A stretch of DNA of 64,000 bases. Source: Tetrastigma voinierianum (Eukaryota; Streptophyta; Magnoliopsida; Vitales; Vitaceae). The stretch covers positions 186,001 to 250,000 of the forward strand of contig JAEQBH010001386.1 of the NCBI GenBank assembly GCA_016808115.1. The letters are read 5' to 3'. Shown in pieces: positions 1-11,030 of the stretch (the stretch's first letter is position 1; each line of letters starts with the position of its first letter). The translations under genes and the position numbers were made by a program. The notes beneath the pieces are model-generated. The model did no database searches, had not been told where the DNA came from, and was given only the letters and a program-made list of their open reading frames with translations.

Positions 1-810
1 TTAGCACGGGTGTTCATCCATGTAGGTACAAAAGAGGAAACCAGAGGATAGGACATTCTACATCAGCAGTCAAAGTCAGCACATCACTAAGTGCCCACTG
101 CAAGACCATTTGGTCTAATGTATATTTACTTTTGTTTCTTTTGTAAACAATGTAAATATTATAAATGTTGATCACTTCCATATATGGAGCTTGTATATAT
201 TTTGTAATCCGCTGCTACGTAATATAATACAAGTTAAATGTTTAACATGATATGAATGAACCAGCTTAAAGTTTATAAGTTATAGTATATAAAATTTAAT
301 GGTAACATAGCATCTCCTGGACCCTGGCTCTGGACCAGCCATTTGGTCAGACCGTGTAAATGAGGCGCACAGCCTTAGTGATATCAGAGTCCCAATCGGG
401 GGCGCCACAAGAATCGTGGGCTAATAATAGTTTTCATTCGACAGGTATAATCCAAATGACACGTGTCACAATGTATCTCATGGTCAAGACACCATTAATT
501 AAGTACAACTCCTAAATGTGGTCGTGACATGAAAACTTTAATAATAAAGGCTGGGTACAAATTTTAATTTGAAGAGTCACAACATAAATTCAAAAGTTAT
601 TATAAACTTTTAATCATTAATGGTCGTGAACAATACCTAAGAGAAACATTCATTTATCGACTCCATTAATCAAGAACATCTCAAACCGGTGCCACTCTTC
701 AATTTCCTCACCTCATTCATACTCTCACCTAATTTTCGTTTTCTTCCTCTCTTAGACATCTCTAAACCCTAGATTCCAAAGACCCTAAACCCAAAATCCA
801 GATCGTGTCA
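1..810. other. Unassigned AT-rich left margin and leader of the next ORF
   Basis: I see no gene in this stretch. It is AT-rich with short TATA-like runs. From about 690 it becomes pyrimidine-rich and ends in AAACCCTAG/CCCTAAACCC-type motifs typical of plant 5' leaders, directly before the ATG at 811. It is probably the spacer between a lost upstream pol and the ORF at 811 in an Athila-like element, but the pol itself is outside the window. Confidence 0.4.
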
Positions 811-2675
811 ATGGCAAGACCCTAAAACCTGCTCCCAAATCTCAATGAGATAATGGAAGAATATGCAGTAGGTGAAGAGGAGGTTCATCTAGAACCTCAG
901 TCAGAGACAACCCCAGTAGAAAAACCAGAAAGGCAAGAAGAGGAACAAAATCCAGCTCAAAAAGGCAAAAAGCAGAAAATAACTTAACAAAGCAGAGCTG
1001 AGCAAGCTAAAGAGTCAGAAGACGATAAAGATTTTATTTCAAAGGAAGCTTACTCTTTCTGGGAGAAGAACCTAAACGATAAAGGTTCTATTGGAGAAAG
1101 GGTCGGTAAGTTCATCTCATCATTTGCAGAGATAATTGAGAAAAGGGGCTAGAGCCTGTTCTACATGCACAACCCACCTGGGTTTGTTGCTGTAGTTAGG
1201 GAGTTCTATGCCAACATGGTGGAGATGAAGGAAGACTTAGTATTTGTTAGAGGAATATGGGTCCCCATGGGCCATGAAAGGATCAATGAGGTGCTCCAAA
1301 TCAAAGATCCCAAGAATGGATCTAAGTACAAGAAACTGCTTATGGAGCCCAACCATGAGAAGATTGTAGATTTCTTGACGGCCAGAAAGGGGAAATGGAG
1401 CTCAATAAAGAAGTATCCCCACGAATCAATCAATAGAGGCTTACTCACAGAGGAAGCTAAGGTGTGGTTTTATTTCATTGCTTCTGTTATAATTCCCACC
1501 AAGAATCTGAGCACTATAAGGGAGCAGGAAGCCATCATCTTGTATGCCCTACTGAAAGGATACAAGTTTGATGCAGGGAAGATAATTAAGTCATCCATCA
1601 GGAGCTTCCAAAAAAATGTAAAAAGGGGACTAATCCCTCATCCAGCAACAATCACCAGGCTATGCATCTTGGCTGGAGTTCGTGGGATATGGGTAGAGGA
1701 AGAAACCTGTCCTAAGGTTTCTCCCTTAACACTGACAGGGGTAATCAAAGGGCCAAAGAGCAAAAAGAGGAAGGAAATGGAAATTGTGGAAGTTGTAGAA
1801 GAGCCTGAGGAAGAAGAAAATGATGAACAGCTAGGGATGGAATAATTCCTAGAGGAGGGCCAACTGCCAACTGAGGAGGAGATGCATAACAGAAGAAGTC
1901 CATTGATTTACTCTCCTCTTGATTTCAGGGAGACTTTTTCTGAACCAGCAGAGTGTTCCAGGAGCAACCAAGGTAATACAGAGATTATGGACATGCTGGT
2001 GTCAATGAAGAAATAAATGGTGGAGAGAGAGAAAAGGTGGGAGCAGCAACAGAAGATCATAGAGGAATTTCTGGAGGCTGACTTCAGAAGAAGAGAACAA
2101 AGATGGGAACAAATGCTCAAACAGAGGGATGAGGAGTGGAAAGAAGAAATAGAAAGGAGAGAAAGAGCACTAATGCAAAGGCTGGACTCAAAAATCAATA
2201 ACTTATACAATGAACAGCTGAAAAGGGATTAAGATGTGCTGACCTTTTTAGAAAAGATAGAGGAAATATGGAAGCCAGTATGCTGCAGAAGGCAGTGGGG
2301 TTCAAGTATCTTTACAATGAACAATTCAAAGAATTTGGAAAGCTCATGGAGAAGAGAGACAAGGAGCTAGAGATGGACAACAATTACAGACAAAAGTTGT
2401 GGAATGATAGCCTGGATAAAGTGAATTCAAATTTAGTGAACATACACAATGTGCTCATTGAATTTGAAGGATTTATGAATACCCTGGGTAATAGACAAGA
2501 TCATCTGATCACCCTAGTGGAGTACACCAATGATTTTTGCCTCTTCAACAAGGAAGAACCACCAACAAAGGAAAAGCCAGACATTAACATTCCCCAGTTC
2601 CCTCCATCTCTAGCTACCTTTAACCTTGAACCTCCAAACTTGAGAACTTCCAAATCCTATAAAAGAAGAAGATAA
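811..2675 (+). pseudogene. Broken 'putative plant transposon protein' ORF (Athila-like extra ORF)
   Basis: One reading frame runs from the ATG at 811 to about 2230, interrupted by stops at 823, 985, 1150, 1843, 2014 and 2230. A frameshift then leads to a last open part ending at 2675. The central part (1165-1845) reads VVREFYANM, VRGIWVPM, a W-Y/F-F-I block around 1465-1490 and an ILYALLKG block. This is the pattern of the putative plant transposon protein family (PF20167 as I know it), found downstream of pol in Athila-type gypsy elements. The C-terminal half is rich in E, K, R and Q and is probably coiled coil. The role of the family is unknown. The copy cannot make a full protein. The leader before 811 and the AATAAA at 2725 suggest it once had its own transcript ends. 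Confidence 0.72.
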
Positions 2676-2724
2676 GCCCTTGTATTCTCTTTCTCTCGAA
2701 ACAAAATTTGTAACCATCCCTCTT

Positions 2725-2730
2725 AATAAA
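2725..2730 (+). terminator. Possible polyadenylation signal (AATAAA)
   Basis: AATAAA lies about 50 bases after the last codon of the broken ORF, in T-rich sequence. The position suits a plant near-upstream poly(A) element, but the motif is short and could be chance. Confidence 0.35.
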
Positions 2731-4514
2731 AGCTCAAAGCAAATTTATGAATGATTTTGTGTGATATTCTTTGAGTCCTGTGTTAATTGCTTTACAATTT
2801 GTGTTTTTGTTTTAAATAAATGCAAGAGTCTGATGTGAACAATGACTTGGTGGAAATTGTGAATTGTTGGGATGCAATGAATTGATTGAATCAAGTTGTT
2901 ATTGTCATTCTTGGTTTGTTGCAAATAATGAAATGATATTTTGAATTAGCATAACAACTACTGAAGTATCCAACAATAAATATACTTGAAAGTGTGGTAG
3001 GCTTCATTGAATTGAAAAAAGGAAGTTGCTAGTTTAGCTAGAATGAAGTTGAATGTTCAGATTTAGGAAGATGTATTCTATGGAAGCACAAATAAGGCTT
3101 TTGAGATTGTTGTGTAAAACGTAAGGTTAGTAAAAATCCTGAAAAACAATGCACATAGTCAATCTGATTCTTTAACAAATTGTGAAAGGTTAGGGACATC
3201 TTCTTGGTTCAGTCACAGTCAAATAGTCCAATGTCCTAGAACTTGTTAGATTATTAGTCGAGGCGAAATCCTAGGCAATACTACTAACAGGAAGTGATAT
3301 AGGCCATCCTTGGAAGTTTGGAGCCTCAAGCCTACCTCATAATACAGTATATGCATACACTCTAGTTCCAACTTTGAGCCAATTTGTCTAATTTCTTCAT
3401 TAAAACAGCAATTAGAAGCCTAAAACCCTTCCTTTATTCTAATCCTACAGTAAAAAAACCCTTTATTGGCCAGGATTCAGAACAAGAACTTCAAATGCAG
3501 AAAAGGACATGATTGGGGGAATTTTATTTTGATTTGAAAGGAGAAACAAGAATGAAGGATGGAAAAAAAGGAGAACAAATGAAGAAAAGGAAAGGAATGC
3601 AGAAAAGAAGTCAAGAGGTTGTAAATTGTCAAAGTGGAATAAGTTTTGTCTTATGGCCTTCCTCTCTTGAATAATTAAGTTCATAGGGGTGTTTCAACGC
3701 CTAGTATCCTAATGCCAACTGGTATGGGAGATGCTAACCCAAAGTTCTCTAAGAGTGGTAGAAAGCCTAAAAAGACAAGACATTGTACTATTCTTGAAAA
3801 TCTTTGACAAGTAAAAGAAAAGAAAAAAAGGACTTCTATTTAAAGGAACTGGACTGATAAGTTTAATAGTGGTAAATAAAAATACCAAGATGAGAGTATG
3901 CAATATGATACATCAAGATCAAGTTTGGGGGAATTTTTTTTTTTTTATCTGACATCAATAGGAAAGAAAGGGATGAAGGATAGGGGCAAAGATGCAGAAT
4001 TGAAGATTGGAATATGGGTAATTTTTAGCCTAAATTCTCCAATTATCCACCCAATGACCCAAGCCAAACTCTACAAGCCTAAAAGACCTAATTGATCTTA
4101 AAGGTTGTACTTGCCTACATTAGTGGAAACTAATATGAAAAACAAGCATATGGGACTTTGAAGAACTAAGAAAGAAAAATTTGCAGTAACTATGTAAGGC
4201 CCCAGAAGATTAGCTAATTCTACCAAGGAGGAAGGGAAAACTGACCATCACACACTCACATATCAAGATAAATTGACTGAATTGTTTGCACTTCAGAAAT
4301 CATTAGTTTGATTAGTGACAGTAATTGAAGAATTTTCCTAATTTTGAATTGAAAACTAAATTTGAAACCATTATGCAACTAACTTATTTCAATTCAAGTT
4401 GCATATTAAAAAAGAATTGCAGTAGAAAACAGAAAAATGTCCTTAAAAATAAAGCTAAATTGTTTGAGAACAAACAAAATTTTCTTTTCTTTGCTTGGGG
4501 ACAACGAAAACTTT
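2731..4514. other. Non-coding 3' region between ORF and LTR
   Basis: AT-rich sequence with no recognisable coding. At 3922-3945 there is a GTTTGGGGGAA run followed by 12 or more T. It resembles the polypurine tract found at 4515 and may be a second or duplicated tract. The rest looks like the long 3' untranslated part of an Athila-like element. Confidence 0.4.
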
Positions 4515-4529
4515 AAGTTTGAGGGAATT
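4515..4529 (+). promoter_or_regulatory. Polypurine tract of an Athila-like element
   Basis: AAGTTTGAGGGAATTT directly precedes the LTR start. It matches the AAGTTTGGGGGA-type plus-strand primer tract of Athila-like elements, which is also seen on the minus strand beside two other elements here (20390 and 50885). Confidence 0.6.
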
Positions 4530-4694
4530 TAATGAGTCTTAAACTCACCTATTTTTAATCCATTTTTCTGGCTTATTTTTTAGTATTTTCATATTTGTTT
4601 TAATGCCAAAATATGGAATATTTACAAACTTTGTGTTTTGCAGGTTTTAATTCAAAAAGGAGAAAATTTTAGCAATAAAGAAAAGAAAAGAGTA

Positions 4695-5775
4695 TCATAG
4701 CAGTTTTGTCACGACAAAGCTCTGTGTGTCGCGACAAAAGTCCAAGCAATTGGCAGAAGGAGCTATGTCACAACAAAAGACAGCGTGTCGCAACAGAAAA
4801 TGGGGAGAATATGACAAGTTCACTACGACATATCAGTTTATGTTGCGACATAAGAAAAAAAATGAAGACAAAATCTATGTCGCCATAGAATCTCCTTTTG
4901 TCACGACACTAATTATTGTAACATGGAAAAGCCTGTTAAGACAGAAAGAAGAGACTGAAGAAAGACCTCTGTCGCGACAAGATAATCTATGTCATGATCG
5001 TATGAAGAAGGTTTCTGCCATGACAAGGTAATTTATGCCGATGCTGAAAGACAAGATTGTCAGAATAAAGAAACAAGGTCGCGACAGACTTTTCTATGTC
5101 GCGACAAAGATTTCAACACAAAGAGGAAAAGTCTGGTCGTGACATAACAAACTGGGTTGCGACACAAAGATAAGCTGAATACAGAAAATTCTTGTCGTGA
5201 CATAAAAACTTGGTCGCGATAGCAAACATTGACAACACCAAGAAGCCATGTCGCAACATCAGAACGAAGCTGCAACAAGGAATCAGGGTAAGTGGTAATA
5301 AGACTCTGTCGTGACAGACTTTCTAGGTCGCGACAGAAAATCTGACAACACAAGAAACAAGGTTGCAACAAGAACTAAAATAGAAATGTTGTCGCGACAT
5401 AAAAACTGGGTCGCGACACTAATTTGAAGAAGCTGCACAGAAAAGCTGTCGCAACAACGTTGTCAATGTCGTGACATAACTATTCAAGAAAACACATATG
5501 AGATTGTCGTGACATAGAACATATAGAACGATAGACCTTGCAAGACAGATTTCTAAGGAGCCAAGGAACGATCTATCGCGACAAAGGAAACTTTGCCCCA
5601 ACAGAATACAAATGCTGAAGAACAGTATGCTGTCACGACCAACAAAATTGCGTCGCGATTGAATCCAAGCTAGGGCATAAGGAACATGTCATGACAGATG
5701 ACTGCTTGCTGCAATAGAAACCTACAATAAAGATTGAAAACTCTGTCGTGACAGAACTTCCAGGTCACGACAGAT
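4695..5775. repeat. Array of the CG palindrome TGTCGCGACA
   Basis: About 30 copies of TGTCGCGACA or 1-2-base variants (TGTCGTGACA, TGTCACGACA, GGTCGCGACA) occur in about 1.1 kb. They often sit in pairs about 20 bases apart, with 30-50 bases between pairs. Most variants are C-to-T or G-to-A changes at the CGCG core, as expected from deamination of methylated CpG. The array lies upstream of the TATA box at 5848. Confidence 0.85.
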
Positions 5776-5847
5776 AATGCAAATTGGGCCAGAAATTTAG
5801 GAATTCGCAATGTAGCCTCGAAATTAGGGCCCAAACTTTTGGGACTT

Positions 5848-5855
5848 TATAAATA
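5848..5855 (+). promoter_or_regulatory. TATA box of the LTR
   Basis: TATAAATA in CTTTATAAATAGAAAA follows the palindrome array and precedes an AG-rich stretch that would be the transcript start region. Placement in the middle of the LTR fits a U3/R boundary. It is a sequence match only. Confidence 0.5.
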
Positions 5856-7266
5856 GAAAATATTTGAGGAAAGAGAGGCGGTTTGGATGCAAGAAAACCA
5901 GAGCATCTAGGAGCTGAAGACTCTTTTGTATTTTATTTTATTTTTTTTTTTTATTTTCATTTCTTCAGATTGGATGAAGGAGAATTTTAATTTGCTCGCG
6001 ACCTGGAAATGCTGAATTGTCGAAAGCAGCTTTGTAGTTGAATTAAATTGAATTTCAGTTACGACATCGTTTGAATTCAATGAACCCAGACAAAAGCCGA
6101 ATTCATTTCTTCGCTGATTATACAATGGAAATTTCTCGACAAGATTCCAAGGTTCATCAGAATCCAGCTGAAACACAACTTCCACTGGGAAAGATCTAAT
6201 GTCAGTTATGGTCTTTTTTGCACAATTAGAAGGAAATTTCATGGGTTGAGATTTTTGAATTTATTTGAATGGTGATGTTCATGAAGTGAATTGTTCCCAA
6301 TATTAGTAACTTGTACCCATGAAAGGACTGTTGTCTGGCTCTGATTTACAGGAGGCCCTCTGAGTGACACAGAGATGGAGATTCCTGAGAGCATAGAGAA
6401 GTTACTTTAGGGTATGCTAGACTAATATTGAAAAACTAATGAGCTCTGAAAGATTACTTAGATAAATCCTCAATTTACTCATGGTTTGAGAATTGGTTGA
6501 GTGATCTATCAATTTAGTCAATTGTGAGATCTCCTCGTCTTCGAGGAAGGATCTTGATCCCTTGTTAGCTGAAATCTAATCAAGGAAAGGGAAAACTCCT
6601 TGAGATCTCAAGGATGAGACATCATTCATTTTGTAGAAATCTGGCAATTGCCCTGTCTTGGGAAGTAAGAATCCATCATAAGAAATAAGTATGAAGTATT
6701 GAAAAGAAAATACCTGCATCTTATGTAGAAATTTAATTACCAGTAATTGATTCGAATCATGATTCATAAATGAACATGAATCTCCACTCAGTGAAATGTA
6801 TGGTTAGAGGAGAAATCCAAACCATATTACCTTGCCTCTTTGACAAATTCAAATTTCAATTCATGATAGAATAGAATTAGATAAGGTGCAGGAATTGATA
6901 CTTCACAAATAGTTGAAACTTCCAAGTGTCTACTTCCAACAATAATCTGATTCAGTCCAGTTTTGTTTAGGATTTTAAATTTTCCTTTTATTATAGATTT
7001 AAACATTCAAATAGTAAAGTTCTTAGTAAGGTACTAAAATTTCTATGAAATGGAAGTTCAAATAGTGTGGAACTTGAGTAGTTAGGGTAGTTGAATCTTG
7101 AATTCTTTTCAATCTCTGTGGGAACGATATCCAGACTTATAGGTCCACTTTTATTACTTGTACGACCTATGCACTTGCAGTATGAAGACCAAAATAAATT
7201 TTTAATGAATACATTGACAAATCCATTTTTCTTATGAGCATATAAGTTATTTTTGGTCATATATCA

Positions 7267-7294
7267 AGTTTACAGGCCTTCACCGGGGGTTAAA
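7267..7294 (+). promoter_or_regulatory. Decayed primer-binding site (tRNA-Asp type)
   Basis: AGTTTACAGGCCTTCACCGG corresponds, with several changes, to the AGTTTTTGGCGCC...CCGGGG block that follows Athila-type LTRs and pairs with the 3' end of tRNA-Asp. Better copies are at 23374-23391 and 59924-59941 on the other strand. Confidence 0.45.
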
Positions 7295-7882
7295 TTTATA
7301 GTCTTCCGTGACGGTCATAAATTTGCACATATCTATGACCGTGTCTCTCAACAAGAAAATCGAGGAATGTGTACGAAACGTAGACCGCAAAGTAACTCAG
7401 TCATCACAAAGTCACATGGAGGATAAATAAAGCTCCGTCACATGCATACATGAAATTATTCGACTCTTTTTGTACAAAAACTATTATGAAAATTGAACTC
7501 TGATTATGTTTTGAAAATATTTGGATATTGAAAACGACTAATAATGTCGCATTGTATAAAGGTGGGAAATGGACCAAATTGGCATGAAATGCCATATCGA
7601 ATGAAAAAGAGTTTTGTGATCAAATGATGGGCCCCCTTTATGTTAAAGTGGTATTTACGTATATATTTTCATTGAGTATTTGAAATGTTTTTGGAAAAGT
7701 AATTGTATTTGGATTATTCGAAATGATTCAAAAAAAAAAGTGAAGACCGCGTCCCCGGGTCCGGGTTCGGCCTTCGGGTCAGGTCGGGTACAACAGTGCG
7801 GGCCATTACATCCTCAAGCAGCTACAGAGTACATAGGCTTGTATCTTTATTTGGAGTTTGTTAGCTTCCTCTACTACCCATA
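7295..7882. other. Unassigned junction between two elements
   Basis: No coding or RNA gene seen. A short GC-rich run of CGGGTCCGGGTT-like repeats lies at 7745-7800, followed closely by the gag/protease linker of the next element. The gag and 5' LTR of that element should lie here but are missing, so this is a deletion or rearrangement junction. Confidence 0.4.
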
Positions 7883-7901
7883 GAGAGACTTTGACTAGGC
7901 T

Positions 7902-8605
7902 TTGAGTCGGATTCGAGTTGACCCAACCACATTGCCAGAGGGCTTAATACGTATGCTCACAGCTGGTCGAGCCAATAGCATTGTTTTCTTTGATGATGAC
8001 TTACCTTCGGAGGGTTCAGACCACACTCGACCTTTGCATATATCAATTGGTTATTTAGGCCGTTGTGTTCCATCTGTCCTCCTAGACAATGAATCTGCCC
8101 TAAATGTCTGTCCACTTGTCACTACTATCGCTCTAGGATATGGGCCTATAAATTTTGAGCCATCTACTACGCATGCTGAGAGCTTATGACAGACTGTAGA
8201 GAGGTGATGGGCACCTCGACTCTCGAAAATGGCTGATCGGGGCCAATGCTTTTCGCATTTTGTTTCATATTTTGAGGATCCTTGTATCCTTTAACCTACT
8301 CTTAGGCCACCCATGGATTCAAAGTTCTGGCGCTATCCCATCTTCCCTTCTTTTGAAGGTGAAGTTCATTCATGATGGTCGAGTGATCAGTATTTCATAT
8401 ACAAGCGAGGCACATTTGACTTCTGAGCTGCTAGTATTGAGATTGGGCCATTGGGGTGATGATTTTGGCTATGATCGGATTCACATGAGGCATGTACCTG
8501 GAGCCGAGGGATTTTGTCGTGAGATTCGCATCTATGTCATTTTGACGCATAGCAACTCCAATCTTTTTCGACATGATGAGGAGATATCAGACATGCCCGC
8601 GGCTT
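7902..8605 (+). pseudogene. Retropepsin region of the outer Tat-like element
   Basis: The region runs from SRIRVDPTTLPEGLIRM through RPLHISIGYLGRCVPSVLLD, the active-site region LLDNESALNVCPL and FNLLLGHPWIQSSGAIPSSL to VKFIHDGRVISIS. This is the gypsy aspartic protease fold. Related elements have DNGS at the active site; here Gly is replaced by Glu, which should inactivate it. There is a stop at about 8187 and a frameshift before 8260. The region is cut at 8606-8610 by the solo LTR that follows. Confidence 0.82.
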
Positions 8606-8610
8606 AGGTC

Positions 8611-9883
8611 GACGGTCAAAGTGAGTGTGTAAATTAAGTGGAAAACGCAGACCCGTGCGCGCAAGCATACGCGTCGAGTTCAGGTAATGTAGTGGTTAGT
8701 CATGTGTCGTTCCCTTGAAGAGAAGCGTGTTGAATACTGGCTTCATGACTTCGACAATATCTGGATCTAGTCTTAGAGCGAATTACGACGAAATTACTAA
8801 AGTAATGAAGACTGAAAATTGGTTTTACTAAATTATAGATATTAGTTTCAAGGTTCACGCCTCTCGCCACACCCGATGGATGTCAGACCACCCTGGACTT
8901 ATTGAAAGCTCTACATAGTTATGTTGGTGGGTTGATCTTTCCTACAAAATATTCTCTCTCGAGATATATTTGCCTATCTCACCAGTGGGGTGCATTACAT
9001 CTCGACCTCAACCCCTCGACTCTGAAACTCCTAAATGTACAAACCCGAGTGCCACACCTACAATCTGGAATATCTCTATTCTTTGACTACCCAAGTGTTA
9101 TTTTAACCATGTCCCTAGAAGTCATCTTCTCTCGATCTCAAACTCCTAGCCTTAGCATATCAAGGTTGGCTAGACGATAACATGTAATTAAATCCAGAAT
9201 TAAAACAAACATATGAACTCATACTAGTATTCAAATAAGTCAAAACTGAAAATCAATCCATCAAACCATGGTTAGGGTTGACAAAACCCTATAGAAAGGA
9301 ATTAGTTCATCATAATATTCATTACAGATTGAAGAATTCGAATCATGAAGTAAATTAAGGGAAGAACTATAGAAAAAGCCGTCTTCGCAATCTCTCTCTG
9401 AATCTGTCTCTATCAATCTCCCTCTGCGTGTGTCTCCTTCTTCTCTTCGATCCAAATCCCCCCAACTGCTTCGAAATTGCTTCCCTTTTTATATCTCCAG
9501 ATGCGGGCCCATCAATGGCCTAGAAAACTAGGGTTCAACGAGTTCTCGTTTTGGAAAGGAAACCCCGCTACGCGACGGCGAAGCCAAGGCCTTCAAATTT
9601 TTATCTTCTGGTTCGCTGCGGCAAAGTGCTACGCCGCAGTGAAGGATCTCTTCGCCGCTACATACCAGTAGCACTTATGCTGTCCACCTTTATGTCATTT
9701 CTGCTTCTGTTATGTTTTTCTGTCTTTTAGCTGCCCTTTTGATTCCAATATCGCCATATTCTATAGGACAATATGATATGAGGGATTAGTGTAATATTAA
9801 TGAAAAAGACTGTGAATCATGCATTTAAGCTATAAAAAACACCGATAATTCAATTGAAATGCACGCATGATTCACCCCGATCA
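8611..9883 (-). mobile_element. Solo LTR, Athila-like, - orientation
   Basis: This 1.27 kb block splits the protein thread of the outer element. ...GGCTTAGG at 8601-8608 continues as GGGCGTCGTCAACATGG after 9884. The flanks AGGTC (8606-8610) and AGGGC (9884-9888) look like a 5-bp target duplication with one change. On the - strand a TATA box (GATATAAAAAGG) lies at 9484-9495, followed by a pyrimidine/purine-biased leader that includes CT-rich sequence at 9390-9450. There is no internal coding. The - strand end TGATCGGGG fits a TG start, but the other end is less clear. Confidence 0.62.
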
Positions 9884-10335
9884 AGGGCGTCGTCAACATG
9901 GCCGTAGCGAGTTTATCACAGTTTTGGACCATGACCCACCCTTTGGCTTGGGATTTGTAAACGTAGAGGCGCATTCGATGCATGGCACAAACTACAGAAA
10001 GCACGATTCGACTTCATCACATTCCATTTGACTATTCTGTTCGTCCTTATAGTTTGAGGTTGACTGACTATTTTGTGAGGGCTTCAGAGCCAATTCTATG
10101 GGCCCACCACTTTCGTTTAATATTTTTTCAGGATTTGTCTCACGTTCCAATGATGTACTTGCCTTTTCATCTATGGATTTGAGCATTTTCGAGTATTTGC
10201 TTGTCTCTTTTATTGATGATATTGATGCATGTGCACCTTAGTCACCCACATCACAAATTCATGATATTGATGATGAGCCTTTGTACTCGATTTTGATGAT
10301 GAAGCATCGATCCGACTGACCATAACTTTACCGAC
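9884..10335 (+). pseudogene. Protease-RT linker of the outer Tat-like element
   Basis: The reading resumes with GRRQHG, EFITVLDHDPPFGLGFV, MAQ, FDYSVRPYSLRLTDYFVRAS and so on, which lie between protease and RT in related elements. Several frameshifts occur, and the acidic linker region around 10200-10320 is shortened. The function is unknown; it is part of the polyprotein. Confidence 0.68.
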
Positions 10336-11030
10336 ATGAGCGAGTTTCACCTCTTTGACGACTCAGACAATTTGACCTCGTATGAGGATCAGCCTGTGAG
10401 AGTCGAGGATCGCACCACTTTGCTATGGGCGAGAGATAGTTTGCTAGGTTACTCCAAATCATACTTGGATGTTTTCGCATGGTCATATGAGGACACAGCC
10501 TTGACCCTCAGAGTTCAACATCATCTACCGCTTGCAGCCACATGCTAGATGTGTTGCTTAAAATTGAGGCGATTACACCCTCGATGGAGTTTGTATGTGA
10601 AGAAGGAGATTCAGAAGCAACTTAGTATCGACTTCATATCAGTGGTTCAGTATCCCGAGTGGCTGGATAATGTCGTCCTTGTTTTTAAAAGGGACGGTAA
10701 GGTTAGAGTTTGTGTGGACTTCAGAAATCTCAACAAGGCCAACCCTAAGGATGATTTTCCTCTCCCATATATTGACATGTTGGTTGATAGTACTATAGGG
10801 CATGTAATGTTGTCTTTTATGGATGGATTCTCTAGTTATAACCAGATTATGATGGCTCTCGAGGATAGGAAGAAGACATCTTTATCATAGTGGGGGCACC
10901 ATCGTTATAGGAGTCATGTCGCGAGGTTGAAGAACTTGTGTGCTACCTATCGAGAGCAAATTACTACACTGCTCATGACATGATGCACAAGGATGTTGAG
11001 GTCTATGTGGATGATATGATTGTGAAGTCC
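10336..11030 (+). pseudogene. Reverse transcriptase, N-terminal half (outer element)
   Basis: The order LGYSKSYLDVFAWSYED, QHHLPL, KLRRLHPRWSL, VKKEIQKQL, VCVDFRNLNKA, DDFPLPYIDMLVD, MLSFMDGFSSYNQI and, after a degraded stretch, YVDDMIVKS (about 11004-11030) is typical of a gypsy RT. The catalytic YVDD is kept. A stop lies at 10546 and at least two frameshifts follow 10890. The next codon is interrupted by the element inserted at 11031; the thread continues at 18301. Confidence 0.85.
11026..11030. repeat. Left target-site duplication AGTCC
   Basis: AGTCC here and at 18296-18300 flank the element between them exactly. The host RT reads ...VKS before and continues in the expected RT sequence after the second copy. 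Confidence 0.9.

Larger units (their letters stand above)
4530..7266 (+). mobile_element. Long terminal repeat, Athila-like, + orientation (~2.7 kb)
   Basis: Its left edge (TAATGAGTC, ancestrally probably TGATGAGTC) follows the polypurine tract. Its right part has CTCTGTGGGAACGATATCC and GCACTTGCAGT, which mark the 3' end of Athila-type LTRs. It ends ATATCA at 7266, followed by a decayed primer-binding site. A TATAAATA lies at 5848. Most of the first half is occupied by the TGTCGCGACA array. No second copy of this LTR is in the window, so it is the 3' LTR of the element on the left, a solo LTR, or one shared between tandem copies. Confidence 0.68.

Noticed and set aside
5060..5371. Possible Cys-rich secreted peptide (CRD/CRN repeats)
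   Set aside because: The cysteines come from GTCGCGACA read on the - strand. No signal peptide or spacing pattern is kept.
4706..5601. ORFs rich in SRQ/CRD repeats on both strands
   Set aside because: They are translations of the TGTCGCGACA array, without any coding signal beyond the repeat.
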